DNA of 64,000 nt from Bacteroidota bacterium (GCA_018266555.1 JAFEAF010000009.1:62001-126000); one strand, 5' to 3'. Positions 9,403 to 17,332 are shown, numbered from the stretch's first letter. The notes: a model not told the origin generated them from the sequence alone. Program-made: numbers and translations.

Positions 9403-9529
9403 AGAATTTAATTATGGTGACGCAAAATACGAAGCTTCTTTAAGCAAATAATTTGCCGATAAAATAAAGATTGTAATTCTCCGTTTAAAAAGGCGTATTT
9501 ATACCGTTTTAAGACCTCTTTTTTGTTAC

Positions 9530-9537
9530 TAAATTTG
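9530..9537 (+). promoter_or_regulatory. Bacteroidota-type -7 element before the lipoprotein gene
   Basis: TAAATTTG matches the TAnnTTTG consensus exactly and lies 18 bp before the ATG at 9556. No clear -33 TTTG is visible at the expected distance, so this is a half-match. Confidence 0.4.
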
Positions 9538-9555
9538 ATATTAAATCCAATTAAT

Positions 9556-10014
9556 ATGAAATCGCCCATCCTGAAAATTTTCGTTGTTAGTTTCCTGCTT
9601 GCTACCATGTTCCAGGCTTGTAAAAAATCTTCTTCATCCTCCACTCCCTCAAAAACAAAAACGGATCTGCTTACACAGGCTTCGTGGAAATTCAGCACGG
9701 CTACCGTTGGAGGCGCTGATGTATCGTCGCTTCTGCAATCTTGCCAAAAAGATAATATTCTTACATTCCAGTCGAACGGGAATGGCTCATTAGATGAAGG
9801 GCCAACCAAATGCAATTCCGGCGATCCACAAACCAATCCTTTTACATGGACTTTTCAAAGTAGCGAGACAATGATCCATGTTTCGGCAGTATTGTTCACT
9901 GGTGGTAGCAGTGATTTTACTTTGGTGAGCCTGACAGAAACGCAGCTAGTGTTATCACAAAATATAACATTGGGTGGAACTACTCAGAACGCTGTGGTGA
10001 CTTTTATTCATTAA
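9556..10014 (+). CDS. Lipocalin-like lipoprotein
   Basis: Secreted lipoprotein of about 152 residues. Signal peptide and lipobox MFQAC, then a Ser/Lys linker (KKSSSSSTPSKTKTD), then a small beta-barrel-like domain starting LLTQASWKFSTATVGG, which is typical of Bacteroidota lipocalin-like / DUF5004-type proteins. An in-frame start at 9523 would add residues before the signal peptide and sits upstream of a promoter-like TAAATTTG, so 9556 is preferred. The end of this gene and the 45 bp after it are duplicated about 960 bp downstream next to nadE (see the remnant at 10843-10977). Ligand unknown. Confidence 0.7.
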   Translation: MKSPILKIFVVSFLLATMFQACKKSSSSSTPSKTKTDLLTQASWKFSTATVGGADVSSLLQSCQKDNILTFQSNGNGSLDEGPTKCNSGDPQTNPFTWTFQSSETMIHVSAVLFTGGSSDFTLVSLTETQLVLSQNITLGGTTQNAVVTFIH

Positions 10015-10017
10015 AAA

Positions 10018-10062
10018 GTCATCAGGAAAGATATTTCCCAACTACCGGTACTCTTTTTCCCC
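10018..10062 (-). pseudogene. Duplicated 3' end of nadE (remnant)
   Basis: Read leftward, this stretch encodes GKRVPVVGKYLS and a stop, almost identical to the true nadE C-terminus GRRVPIVGKYLS at 10980. About 40 bp are conserved between 10021-10060 and 10979-11018. The homology ends abruptly at about 10060, and no more of nadE can be recognised further right. Together with the lipoprotein remnant at 10843-10977 it shows that a convergent lipoprotein/nadE junction was duplicated. Confidence 0.75.
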
Positions 10063-10163
10063 TTGCCTTCGTGTCCCACGAACCAAATTTACTAACTTTA
10101 AAGTGTGCATGAAGATGTAGCCTATAAGCGAAAATCATATATTGAGATTGGGGAAATATTTAC

Positions 10164-10680
10164 GCCGTTGTTGGTGTTTAAATTTAAAGATTTTTTACCT
10201 ATTGTTTTTTCACACCAACAACAAGAGCTTTGAAGGAATCAATCTTAGGTTTTCAAATTATGCACACCATCATAACTGAATTCTTACGCCGTTGTTGGTG
10301 TTCAAATTTAAAGATATTTTTTTCTATAGTTCTTTCACACCAACAACAAGAGCTTTGAAGGAATCAATCTTAGGTTTTCAAATTATGCACATCATCATAA
10401 CTGAATTCTTACGCATTATAATGACTGAACTATAGTTTGGTTGTTGGTGTGGAATTTTACGCCGTTGTTGGTGTTCAAATTTAAAGATATTTTTTTCTAT
10501 AGTTCTTTCACACCAACAACAAGAGCTTTGAAGGAATCAATCTTAGGTTTTCAAATTATGCACACCATCATAACTGAATTCTTACGCATTATAATGACTG
10601 AACTATAGTTTGGTTGTTGGTGTGGAGTTTTACGCCGTTGTTGGTGTTCAAATTTAAAGATATTTTTTTCTATAGTTCTA
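10164..10680. repeat. Tandem array of a hairpin-bearing repeat (four copies, 124/173 bp period)
   Basis: Each unit begins with a 56-57-bp element whose ends are perfect 11-bp inverted repeats, GTTGTTGGTGT and ACACCAACAAC. Copies lie at 10167-10222, 10291-10347, 10464-10520 and 10637-10680 (the last is cut off). Copies 2 and 3 are identical, and copy 4 matches them as far as it goes. Copy 1 differs in the loop but keeps both arms. The segments between copies are also near-identical (they start AAGAGCTTTGAAGGAATC), so they are not CRISPR-style unique spacers. Units 2 and 3 carry 49 bp more than unit 1, bounded by TTACGC direct repeats, including a lone GTTGTTGGTGT (10440-10450, 10613-10623). 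Every copy contains TAAATTTG on the minus strand, matching the -7 promoter consensus. Confidence 0.9.
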
Positions 10681-10688
10681 TTTCCCAG

Positions 10689-10730
10689 CAACGTCTCCCG
10701 CCAAGCCTTCTGTGATAGCCGGGGACGTTG
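10689..10730. repeat. Imperfect inverted repeat within gene-remnant sequence
   Basis: CAACGTCTCC (10689-10698) pairs with GGGGACGTTG (10721-10730) with one G:T wobble across a 22-bp loop. It begins 8 bp right of the point where the fourth hairpin repeat stops. Read leftward, 10686-10860 would encode a peptide with residues such as NLAQRPRLSQKAWRE that looks like part of a real protein, but I do not recognise it. Confidence 0.45.
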
Positions 10731-10842
10731 CGCCAGGTTATCTATTACTTCCATTTTTACAAACACAATATCATCCATTCCCAAATAGTTATTCATGAAA
10801 CATCCTGGCTTATGCACAAAGCCCGGTAAGAAGATGTTGCCG

Positions 10843-10977
10843 GGAATAAGTTTATTCTCTGTAGCCAGCAATGATTTTACAATAATCACTTTGTCCGACA
10901 CACAATTGGTAGTTTCATTTCCCTATACACCACCATCAGGTTCAACAGTACAATTGGTGGTGACATTTATTCACTAA
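10843..10977 (+). pseudogene. C-terminal fragment of a second lipocalin-like lipoprotein
   Basis: The peptide NDFTIITLSDTQLVVS ... STVQLVVTFIH closely parallels the C-terminus of the intact lipoprotein upstream (SDFTLVSLTETQLVLS ... TTQNAVVTFIH). An ATG-started frame from 10795 exists, but everything before about 10843 is unrelated and lacks a signal peptide, so the gene has lost its 5' two thirds. It ends 3 bp before nadE, in the same convergent arrangement as the duplicated copy at 9556-10062. Confidence 0.75.
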
Positions 10978-10979
10978 AA

Positions 10980-12695
10980 TCAGGAAAGATATTTCCCAAC
11001 TATCGGCACTCTTCTTCCTACACCAAACGCTTTGGTGCTGACACGAATGATGGGACAAAACTGGTTTCGCTTGTACTCATTTGTATTGACGAGCTTCAAC
11101 ACTCTTACCACCAATGCAGCATCAAACCCCCTTGCAATGATTTCTTTCGGGCCTCTCCGCTGTTCAATATATTCATACAACACTTTGTCGAGTATTTCAT
11201 AAGCCGGTAATGAATCAGCATCTTTTTGTCCCGGCCTTAATTCCGCAGATGGCGCTTTTGTCAATATGTTATTCGGAATAATTTCTTTTTTCTTATTGAT
11301 ATATTTTGACAATGCATACACCTGCGTCTTATACAGATCACCTAACACACCTAAACCGCCGGCCATATCACCGTATAAAGTTCCATAACCCGTTGCCAGT
11401 TCACTTTTGTTGGAAGTATTGAGTAAAATATATCCGAATTTATTGGCGATTGCCATTAGAAGATTTCCTCTCGTACGACTTTGAATATTTTCTTCTGCTA
11501 CTCCAAAAGGAAGGTCATTAAACACAGGCTTGAGTTCTTTCAAAAAAGTTTCATAGATATTTTCAATTGGAATAATGTCGTATGGATTGCCGAGGTTTAT
11601 GCTCAGTTGTTTTGCATCAGCTACAGAATGAGCACTTGAATATTGAGAAGGCATCAGGATGGCTCTCACATTTTCTTTTCCTAATGCATCTACTGCGAGT
11701 GCCTGTACCAGAGCACTATCTATTCCGCCCGAAGCCCCGAGAATTGCTTTGCTGAAACTCATTTTCCGGAAATAATCCCTGATACCTAAAATAAGAGCTT
11801 GATATATTTCATCTATATTTTTATCATCAGAAAGATATTCCAGTGTGTTCACGTCTGAACCAACTTCCCTTGCAGAGTAAAAATATTTTTCAGCCCCTTC
11901 CAAAGGAGTGATATTTGAAGTTTTTGAAACCTGTAATAACTTTTCCAAATCAAATACCTCGTAATCTTCTTCAAAATATTTCATCTCTTTTACCTTGCAT
12001 CCGTTAATGTCATACACCAGACTGCCCCCGTCGAAAACAATTTCCGTTTGCGAGCCAACAGCATTGCAATACAACATGGGCAATTTATATTTCAGCGTAA
12101 GAGCTTTCACAATGCTGTTGCGAACAATATCCTGCGCATAATTATACGGAGAAGCCGAAAGATTGATCATCACATCCGGTTTCATAGGCATTAGTTGCTC
12201 CATCGGGGTGATGCGATACATGGGATTGCCACCAAAATTCCAGATGTCTTCGCAGATGGTGACCGCCAGTTTCTTCCCTTTAAATTCAATCACTTTCCAT
12301 TCAAATGCCGGTTCGAAATAACGGTACTCATCAAACACATCATAATTGGGAAGCAATGTTTTTTGTATCTCCGCTTTGATTTCTTTTTGATAAAGTAAAA
12401 AAGCTGCATTGAAAAGATCTTTCCCTTTTTCATTCGGGTTTCGTGAAGGGCTGCCCACCAACACGCCAATAGTATCAGCATGTTCCCTGATTACATCCAG
12501 CGACTCATAACATTTATTAATAAAATCATTGAACTCCAGGAAATCCCGTGCAGGATAGCCGGGAATACATTGCTCTGAAAAAACGACCAGGTCGGCGCCT
12601 TGTTGTTTTGCCCATTGAATGGCTTCAATAATCTTCCGGGTATTCTCTTCAAAATTTCCGATATGATAATTTTGTTGCGCTAAAGCAATCTTCAT
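10980..12695 (-). CDS. nadE: Glutamine-dependent NAD+ synthetase
   Basis: Two-domain enzyme that amidates nicotinic acid adenine dinucleotide to NAD+ with ammonia drawn from glutamine. The N-terminal nitrilase domain shows the catalytic triad context: Glu in VVFSEQCIPGYPARD (about 40), Lys in IQKTLLPNYDVFDEYRYF (about 114) and Cys in LAVTICEDIWN (about 149). The C-terminal synthetase domain (from about 290) has the ATP pyrophosphatase loop GASGGIDSALV. Length 571 is normal for the bacterial two-domain form. Its 3' end converges on a lipoprotein fragment and is partly duplicated at 10018-10062. The divergent neighbour is gldB, a pairing often seen in Bacteroidota. Confidence 0.96.
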   Translation of the reverse strand: MKIALAQQNYHIGNFEENTRKIIEAIQWAKQQGADLVVFSEQCIPGYPARDFLEFNDFINKCYESLDVIREHADTIGVLVGSPSRNPNEKGKDLFNAAFLLYQKEIKAEIQKTLLPNYDVFDEYRYFEPAFEWKVIEFKGKKLAVTICEDIWNFGGNPMYRITPMEQLMPMKPDVMINLSASPYNYAQDIVRNSIVKALTLKYKLPMLYCNAVGSQTEIVFDGGSLVYDINGCKVKEMKYFEEDYEVFDLEKLLQVSKTSNITPLEGAEKYFYSAREVGSDVNTLEYLSDDKNIDEIYQALILGIRDYFRKMSFSKAILGASGGIDSALVQALAVDALGKENVRAILMPSQYSSAHSVADAKQLSINLGNPYDIIPIENIYETFLKELKPVFNDLPFGVAEENIQSRTRGNLLMAIANKFGYILLNTSNKSELATGYGTLYGDMAGGLGVLGDLYKTQVYALSKYINKKKEIIPNNILTKAPSAELRPGQKDADSLPAYEILDKVLYEYIEQRRGPKEIIARGFDAALVVRVLKLVNTNEYKRNQFCPIIRVSTKAFGVGRRVPIVGKYLS

Positions 12696-12811
12696 ATTGC
12701 AAATTTACAAACAGCTATTCTAAGGTATGTAAAAATCTCTGGCCGTTACCGGCAGCATTCTTCTATCTTCGCATACAACATTTTTGAGCCATTCACGTTT
12801 TAAAATTCACC

Positions 12812-13843
12812 ATGAAAAAAACGGTCTTTCTTTTACTTTCTACGCTCCTGGTCATTTCATGCAAAAACAATAAAAATGTTCCTGATGTTTCGGGTATCAA
12901 ATTATCCATCAACTTAGAACGTTTTGACAAAGATTTTTTTGCTCTTGACAGTAATAATGCTGCGCCAGGGCTGGAACAATTGCATAACAAATATCCGCAG
13001 CTTAGCGAGATCTTTTTATATAATGTACTCGGATTGGACAGCACATCCACACTTACTGGCGTCAAACATTTCCTGAATCTCAACCGGTCTATCTATGATT
13101 CAGCGCAAAACGTTTTTAAAAGCACAACAACTATTGAGAAGGATTTCAAAAGGGCTTTCCAGTTTGTAAAATTTTATTTCCCCGATTATAAAGTACCCAA
13201 CATAGTAACGATCATCGGGCCGATCAATGCATTGGCAAAATTGGGGAATGAATTAACGCCGGATTTCCTGGGGACAGATTTTTTAGGAATCAGTTTGCAA
13301 TTTTATTTGGGGAAAAATTATTCCATCTACAAAGACCCGTTTTTTATTGATAATGTGGCTCCTCTATTTCGCAGCCGGCGATTCAGCAAAGAATACATTG
13401 TTCCCGATGCCATGAAATTAGTGGTGGACGATTTATTTCCCGATAAAAGCGCTGGAAAATCATTGATAGATCAAATGATTGAAAAAGGAAAGCAATGGTG
13501 GCTGCTGGATAAATTTTTACCTGAACTGGCTGACTCTGTAAAAACCGGATACTCTCAACAGCAATTAGATTGGTGCCAGCAAAATGAAGGATTGATATGG
13601 AGTACTATTGTCGGAAACGGGGAGATTAATTCCATAGACCCGGTAACGATTCAAAATTATATCGGCGAAGGGCCATTTACTCAAGGGTTCTCCCAGGAAT
13701 ATTCGCCCGGCAATATCGGCCAGTGGATCGGTTGGCAGATTATTAAAAAGTTTGCTGAAAAAAATCCTGATATAAAACCCGAAGAGGTAATGAAAGCCGA
13801 TTCGAAAAAAATTCTTGAAACTGCTAAATACAAGCCAAAATAA
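12812..13843 (+). CDS. gldB: Gliding motility lipoprotein GldB
   Basis: Lipoprotein of 343 residues with signal peptide and lipobox LLVISC (Cys at about 17). The mature part carries family-type segments such as INLERFDKDFFALD near the start and, further on, FYFPDYKVPNIVTIIGPINALAKLG and GEGPFTQGFSQEYSPGNIG. GldB is one of the lipoproteins needed for gliding and surface-protein function in flavobacteria. The location beside nadE supports the call. Its usual companion gldC does not follow here; instead the convergent apaG gene ends 7 bp away. Confidence 0.9.
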   Translation: MKKTVFLLLSTLLVISCKNNKNVPDVSGIKLSINLERFDKDFFALDSNNAAPGLEQLHNKYPQLSEIFLYNVLGLDSTSTLTGVKHFLNLNRSIYDSAQNVFKSTTTIEKDFKRAFQFVKFYFPDYKVPNIVTIIGPINALAKLGNELTPDFLGTDFLGISLQFYLGKNYSIYKDPFFIDNVAPLFRSRRFSKEYIVPDAMKLVVDDLFPDKSAGKSLIDQMIEKGKQWWLLDKFLPELADSVKTGYSQQQLDWCQQNEGLIWSTIVGNGEINSIDPVTIQNYIGEGPFTQGFSQEYSPGNIGQWIGWQIIKKFAEKNPDIKPEEVMKADSKKILETAKYKPK

Positions 13844-13850
13844 GGCCTTC

Positions 13851-14237
13851 CTAATTCCCCTTATACGGAAAGATCATTTCAAACGCAGGAATATCCACTT
13901 CAAACATTTGTTTGCTATACAAATTTTCCATTTTATAAGTACCCGACATTCTTCCCATTTCTGTGCGGAGATTGCAACCGCTGACGTATTGATATTGTTC
14001 GCCGGGATTTAATGAAGGCTGCACCCCTACCACACCTTCGCCCTCCACTTCACGATGGCTGCCGTTGCTGTCAAAAATATGCCAGTGGCGGCGATGGAGT
14101 TTAACAGGAAATGAATTATGATTTTCGATAGTAATGCGGTAAGCAAACATAAACTCCGATTGCAGCGGATTGCTGTAATCCGGCTGGTAAAATGTTTCTA
14201 CACTCACCTTTACGCCTTCGGAGATCATGCTGGTCAT
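13851..14237 (-). CDS. apaG: ApaG domain protein
   Basis: A 128-residue single-domain protein with the ApaG fold (immunoglobulin-like beta sandwich). Family signatures are YRITIENHNSFPVKLHRRHWHI and the glycine-rich GEGVVGVQPSLNPGEQYQYVSG. ApaG was linked to Co2+/Mg2+ resistance in enterobacteria; its biochemical role is not known. It is cytoplasmic and stands alone, convergent with gldB and divergent from icd. Confidence 0.93.
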   Translation of the reverse strand: MTSMISEGVKVSVETFYQPDYSNPLQSEFMFAYRITIENHNSFPVKLHRRHWHIFDSNGSHREVEGEGVVGVQPSLNPGEQYQYVSGCNLRTEMGRMSGTYKMENLYSKQMFEVDIPAFEMIFPYKGN

Positions 14238-14268
14238 AAAATTCCTTTGTATAAAAATAAAGAAAAAC

Positions 14269-14296
14269 TTTGAACGGTGAGCATACCCTAATTTTG
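14269..14296 (+). promoter_or_regulatory. Probable promoter of icd
   Basis: TAATTTTG (14289-14296) matches the TAnnTTTG -7 consensus of Bacteroidota. TTTG at 14269-14272 could be the -33 element with a 16-bp gap, slightly short. The ATG follows at 14316. Confidence 0.5.
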
Positions 14297-14315
14297 CACC
14301 GAAATTTAAAATTTT

Positions 14316-15788
14316 ATGAAAATAGCTGTTGCTAAGGGAGATGGAATAGGGCCGGAGATCATGGATGCTGTGTTAAAAATTTTTGAAGCCAACAAAGCTC
14401 CACTCGAATATGAAATGATTGAAATGGGAAAGTGGGTGTTTGACAAGGGATTCAGCAACGGAATGACTCCCCAGGCCAAACTGACTATTGAAAACCTTGG
14501 TATTTTATTTAAAGGGCCGATGGAAACTCCAAAAGGCAAAGGAGTTAAAAGCATTAACGTAACAGCCCGGAAAACATGGAACACTTACGCTAATAAAAGA
14601 GTTTTTCAATCGCTTCATGGTGTTGACACCGTTTTTTCAAAAGCCGGAATACCGGTTGATATAACTGTGGTAAGGGAAAATATTGAAGATACTTATGGTG
14701 GCATTGAACACATGCTGACACATGATGTAGCACTAAGCCGTCGCTTCATCACCCGCCCCGGAAGTTTACAGGTGATTAAGTATGCTTTTGAAATGGCAAA
14801 AAAGAAAAACCTGCCTGCCGGACAGGCAGGTGCAAGGCGGATCACCTGTGCCCACAAAGCAAACATCATGAAAATATCTGACGGTCTTTTCCTCGAATGT
14901 TTTTATGATGTGGCAAGAGGTTATCCTGAATTAAAAGCAGATGATGTGATCGTGGATGATCTGTGCATGAAACTTGTCACAAGGCCCGATACATTTGATG
15001 TGATTGTATTGACCAATTTCCAGGGAGATATTGTTTCTGATCTATGCGCCGGATTAGTGGGAGGATTAGGCTTTGCGCCTTCTGCAAACATCGGAGATCA
15101 TATTTGTATTTTTGAAGCAGTGCATGGCACTGCACCGGATATTGCCGGAAAAAATATTGCAAACCCGACAGCTTTATTACTCAGCGGCATTGCCATGCTA
15201 CGCCATTTGGGATATATGAAGAATGCGGCTGTAATTGAAAACGCATTGCTTTATACATTGGAACAGGGAATTCACACAGGAGATTTTGGCGATAAAAGCA
15301 AACCTGCCTTAAATACAACAGAATTTGCCGAAGCGATCATAACCAATTTTGGGAAAATACCGGCGCAGGGCGCCAAACCTATCATGGAAAATTTGCCGGC
15401 TACAGATACGCATTTCAAATTAGAAAGAAATCCTTTGATCGTAACAGAAGAGATGGAGCAGGAAAAAATTGTCGGCGCTGATTTTTTTATTGAAAGCACG
15501 GAGCAACCGGAAATGATTGCTCATAAATGTGAACGACATGCAGGCGAAAAATTCAAACTGATCAATCTCAGTAATCGTGGTACGCAAGTGTGGCCAACAG
15601 GTTCTGTTTATACCAATCTCGTAAATCAATACAATGCCCGCTTTGAAAGTGTGGATGCGGAACCAGTGCGCCAGCAGGATATAATTGGTTTGTACATCAG
15701 CTTAAGCGGCGACTTCAAGGTTTGTTCATTAGAGTTATTAAATATGTGGGGCGATAAAAGAGCGTATAGTTTGGCGCAGGGGCAATGA
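14316..15788 (+). CDS. icd: NADP-dependent isocitrate dehydrogenase (Thermus-like long form)
   Basis: Isocitrate/isopropylmalate dehydrogenase family enzyme that decarboxylates isocitrate to 2-oxoglutarate in the TCA cycle. The 490-residue length with an extra C-terminal domain after about residue 335 resembles the Thermus-type enzyme. Seen: GDGIGPEIM at the N-terminus, the substrate segment [25 protein letters not shown], the metal aspartates around DDLCMKLV and [11 protein letters not shown], and the nucleotide-binding [18 protein letters not shown]. Odd: codons about 166-172 encode LPAGQAG between KKKN and ARRITCAHK. This is an in-frame insertion of a GC-rich palindrome (14811-14831) that relatives should lack. 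The frame stays open, so the enzyme is probably functional. Confidence 0.92.
   Translation: MKIAVAKGDGIGPEIMDAVLKIFEANKAPLEYEMIEMGKWVFDKGFSNGMTPQAKLTIENLGILFKGPMETPKGKGVKSINVTARKTWNTYANKRVFQSLHGVDTVFSKAGIPVDITVVRENIEDTYGGIEHMLTHDVALSRRFITRPGSLQVIKYAFEMAKKKNLPAGQAGARRITCAHKANIMKISDGLFLECFYDVARGYPELKADDVIVDDLCMKLVTRPDTFDVIVLTNFQGDIVSDLCAGLVGGLGFAPSANIGDHICIFEAVHGTAPDIAGKNIANPTALLLSGIAMLRHLGYMKNAAVIENALLYTLEQGIHTGDFGDKSKPALNTTEFAEAIITNFGKIPAQGAKPIMENLPATDTHFKLERNPLIVTEEMEQEKIVGADFFIESTEQPEMIAHKCERHAGEKFKLINLSNRGTQVWPTGSVYTNLVNQYNARFESVDAEPVRQQDIIGLYISLSGDFKVCSLELLNMWGDKRAYSLAQGQ
14810..14831. repeat. GC-rich palindrome inserted in frame in icd
   Basis: CCTGCCTG (14810-14817) pairs with CAGGCAGG (14823-14830) around a CCGGA loop. 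Twenty-one bases, seven codons, are added to icd, giving LPAGQAG. Similar GC-rich palindromes occur at 49001-49032 and 49429-49513. Their base composition is far above that of the surrounding AT-rich coding sequence. Confidence 0.8.
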
Positions 15789-15843
15789 ATATCTGAAATT
15801 TATTTTTTTGCTGTAACTTAATCCAGATTATCTCTCATTATTC

Positions 15844-16065
15844 ATGTCGCAAAAGATTTTTAAATATATTAATGGAGAAATAACGATAGTCTGGAAACCG
15901 GATGTATGCCAGCATTCCACACTGTGCTGGAAAGGGCTTATAGAGGTTTTTAATCCAAGAGAACGGCCCTGGATAAAAATGAATGGCGCTACTACCAAAC
16001 GAATTATTGAACAGGTAAAAAAATGTCCAAGCGGAGCGCTGGGTTTTTTGAAAACGATAAAGTAA
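15844..16065 (+). CDS. YjdI-like (4Fe-4S) mono-cluster protein
   Basis: Compact 73-residue protein of the divergent 4Fe-4S mono-cluster family. Three Cys are seen in VCQHSTLCWKGL and KKCPSGAL, along with the characteristic RPWIKMNGATTKRIIEQVKKCPSGAL. It probably binds one iron-sulfur cluster and serves as a small electron carrier or sensor; the partner is unknown. It starts 55 bp after icd on the same strand and may be co-transcribed with it. Confidence 0.85.
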   Translation: MSQKIFKYINGEITIVWKPDVCQHSTLCWKGLIEVFNPRERPWIKMNGATTKRIIEQVKKCPSGALGFLKTIK

Positions 16066-16087
16066 CTACTTCTGAAAATAAAAATGA

Positions 16088-16432
16088 TTAATTAATTTTC
16101 TTTGCCTTAATAAAATTATTTTTCAACAACCACTGCATCACCTTTTCACACTGATCTCCCTGTATGATGATTTCACCATCTTTTGAAGAGCCGCCGGTTC
16201 CGCAAAAGGATTTTAGTTTTTTCTCCAATTCTTTCAAATCTTCTTCTTTTCCTTTGAAACCTTCTATTAATGTAACGACTTTTCCGGCCCGTTGTTTTGT
16301 GTCCAGTTTTACATTTAATACTTGCTGTGATGGCGGAAGAGTTTCTGAATTTTCAGATTCATGTTCAAAACGGAAATCAGGATCTGTGCTGTATACAAAT
16401 CCCCTGCTGTCAGGTTTATTTTTTTTGCTCAT
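16088..16432 (-). CDS. SUI1/YciH-type translation initiation factor
   Basis: A 114-residue protein with a variable N-terminal tail (about 1-35) and a SUI1/eIF1-like domain. The core motif GKVVTLIEGFKG, then LKSFCGTGGSSKDGEIIIQGDQ and a C-terminal VMQWLLKNNF helix, are typical of bacterial YciH. The family is related to eukaryotic eIF1 and may affect start-codon fidelity; in bacteria its role is weakly defined. It begins directly after the nadC stop on the same strand, so both are likely one transcript. Confidence 0.9.
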   Translation of the reverse strand: MSKKNKPDSRGFVYSTDPDFRFEHESENSETLPPSQQVLNVKLDTKQRAGKVVTLIEGFKGKEEDLKELEKKLKSFCGTGGSSKDGEIIIQGDQCEKVMQWLLKNNFIKAKKIN

Positions 16433-17290
16433 TTAAATAATTACTGCTTTTAAACTAAGATCCAGGCTTTTTGCCTGGTGTATCAATGCGCCGACACTCA
16501 CATAATCCACTCCTGTTTTTGCAAACTCAACTATATTCTCCAAATTGATACCACCGCTGGCTTCTGTTTCAAAAGAGCCATTAATTATTTTTAAAGCTTC
16601 GGTTATTTGTAGGGGGGTAAAATTATCAAGCATGATGCGAAACACTTTTCCTTTCCCTGCTGCAACAACCCTTTTTACATCATCCATGTTCCGGGTTTCA
16701 ATTTCAATTTTCAATCCCGGTTTTTTGTTTGCCGCATATTGTGCTGCTTTCTCAATTGCTTTTTCAATACCACCGCAGAAGTCAATATGATTATCTTTCA
16801 ACATGATCATATCATATAATCCAAAGCGATGATTGACGCCACCGCCGATATGAACCGCTTCTTTCTCCAGCAAGCGAAAATTAGGTGTTGATTTCCGGGT
16901 GTCCAGTACTTTGGTTTTATATCCTCTCAGTTTTTCAACATACTGATGGGTCAGCGTAGCAATACCGCTCATTCGCTGCATACAATTCAGCACTAAGCGT
17001 TCGCATTGCAGTAAAGTATGAACAGTACATTCGATCTCAAAAGCTTTTTCTCCCGGTATCATTTCATCACCGTCTTTTTTAAAAGCTGTAAATGTGCTTC
17101 CGGGTTCCTTATACAAAAATATTTTTCGGGCAATAGACACACCGGCCAAAATTCCTTCTTGTTTAATTTTTAAAACGGCCTTCCCTTTTACCTGCGGCGA
17201 AATACAGGATAGCGTTGACTGGTCGCCGTCGCCAACATCTTCTTTCAGCGCTTCATCTATCAGGTGATATAGTTGTTGATCATAATTCAT
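16433..17290 (-). CDS. nadC: Quinolinate phosphoribosyltransferase (decarboxylating)
   Basis: Makes nicotinic acid mononucleotide from quinolinate and PRPP in de novo NAD synthesis. Visible motifs are ERLVLNCMQRMSGIAT, KVLDTRKSTPNFR, the GGGVNHRFGLYDMIMLKDNH block and the C-terminal EASGGINLENI and GVDYVSVGAL phosphate-binding loops. Length 285 is normal. The SUI1 gene follows without a gap. A terminator just upstream (17303-17332) separates nadC from the DUF4783 gene. With nadE it is the second NAD gene in the window, though not in the same operon. Confidence 0.95.
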   Translation of the reverse strand: MNYDQQLYHLIDEALKEDVGDGDQSTLSCISPQVKGKAVLKIKQEGILAGVSIARKIFLYKEPGSTFTAFKKDGDEMIPGEKAFEIECTVHTLLQCERLVLNCMQRMSGIATLTHQYVEKLRGYKTKVLDTRKSTPNFRLLEKEAVHIGGGVNHRFGLYDMIMLKDNHIDFCGGIEKAIEKAAQYAANKKPGLKIEIETRNMDDVKRVVAAGKGKVFRIMLDNFTPLQITEALKIINGSFETEASGGINLENIVEFAKTGVDYVSVGALIHQAKSLDLSLKAVII

Positions 17291-17302
17291 CCAGGCAAAA
17301 AT

Positions 17303-17332
17303 AAAAAAGCTCCGGAAGTAATAGCCAGAGCC
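17303..17332 (-). terminator. Rho-independent terminator after the DUF4783 gene
   Basis: Read leftward, a stem GCTCTGG (17331-17325) / CCGGAGC (17315-17309) with one wobble pair and a 9-nt loop is followed by TTTTTT. It sits between the DUF4783 stop and the nadC start and should end the upstream transcript. Confidence 0.7.

Larger units (their letters stand above)
10015..10979. other. Gene-free 965-bp block with hairpin repeats and gene remnants
   Basis: From left to right: a duplicated nadE tail (10018-10062); about 100 bp with nothing recognisable (10063-10163); four copies of a hairpin element within a 124/173-bp repeat (10164-10680); an abrupt break at 10680/10681; an inverted repeat (10689-10730) inside a possible leftward gene fragment; and the 3' end of a second lipocalin-like lipoprotein (to 10977). 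No intact gene is seen. The arrangement suggests repeated recombination between the lipoprotein gene and nadE. Confidence 0.8.

Noticed and set aside
10164-10680. CRISPR array
   Set aside because: Repeats have palindromic ends as some type II repeats do, but the intervening sequences are near-identical to one another and of unequal, long size (about 68 and 116 bp), and no cas gene is in the window.
10551-10901. Leftward 116-codon open frame across the repeats
   Set aside because: It runs through two repeat copies and a foreign fragment and ends in repeat-derived residues; it is a chimera of unrelated pieces, not one gene.
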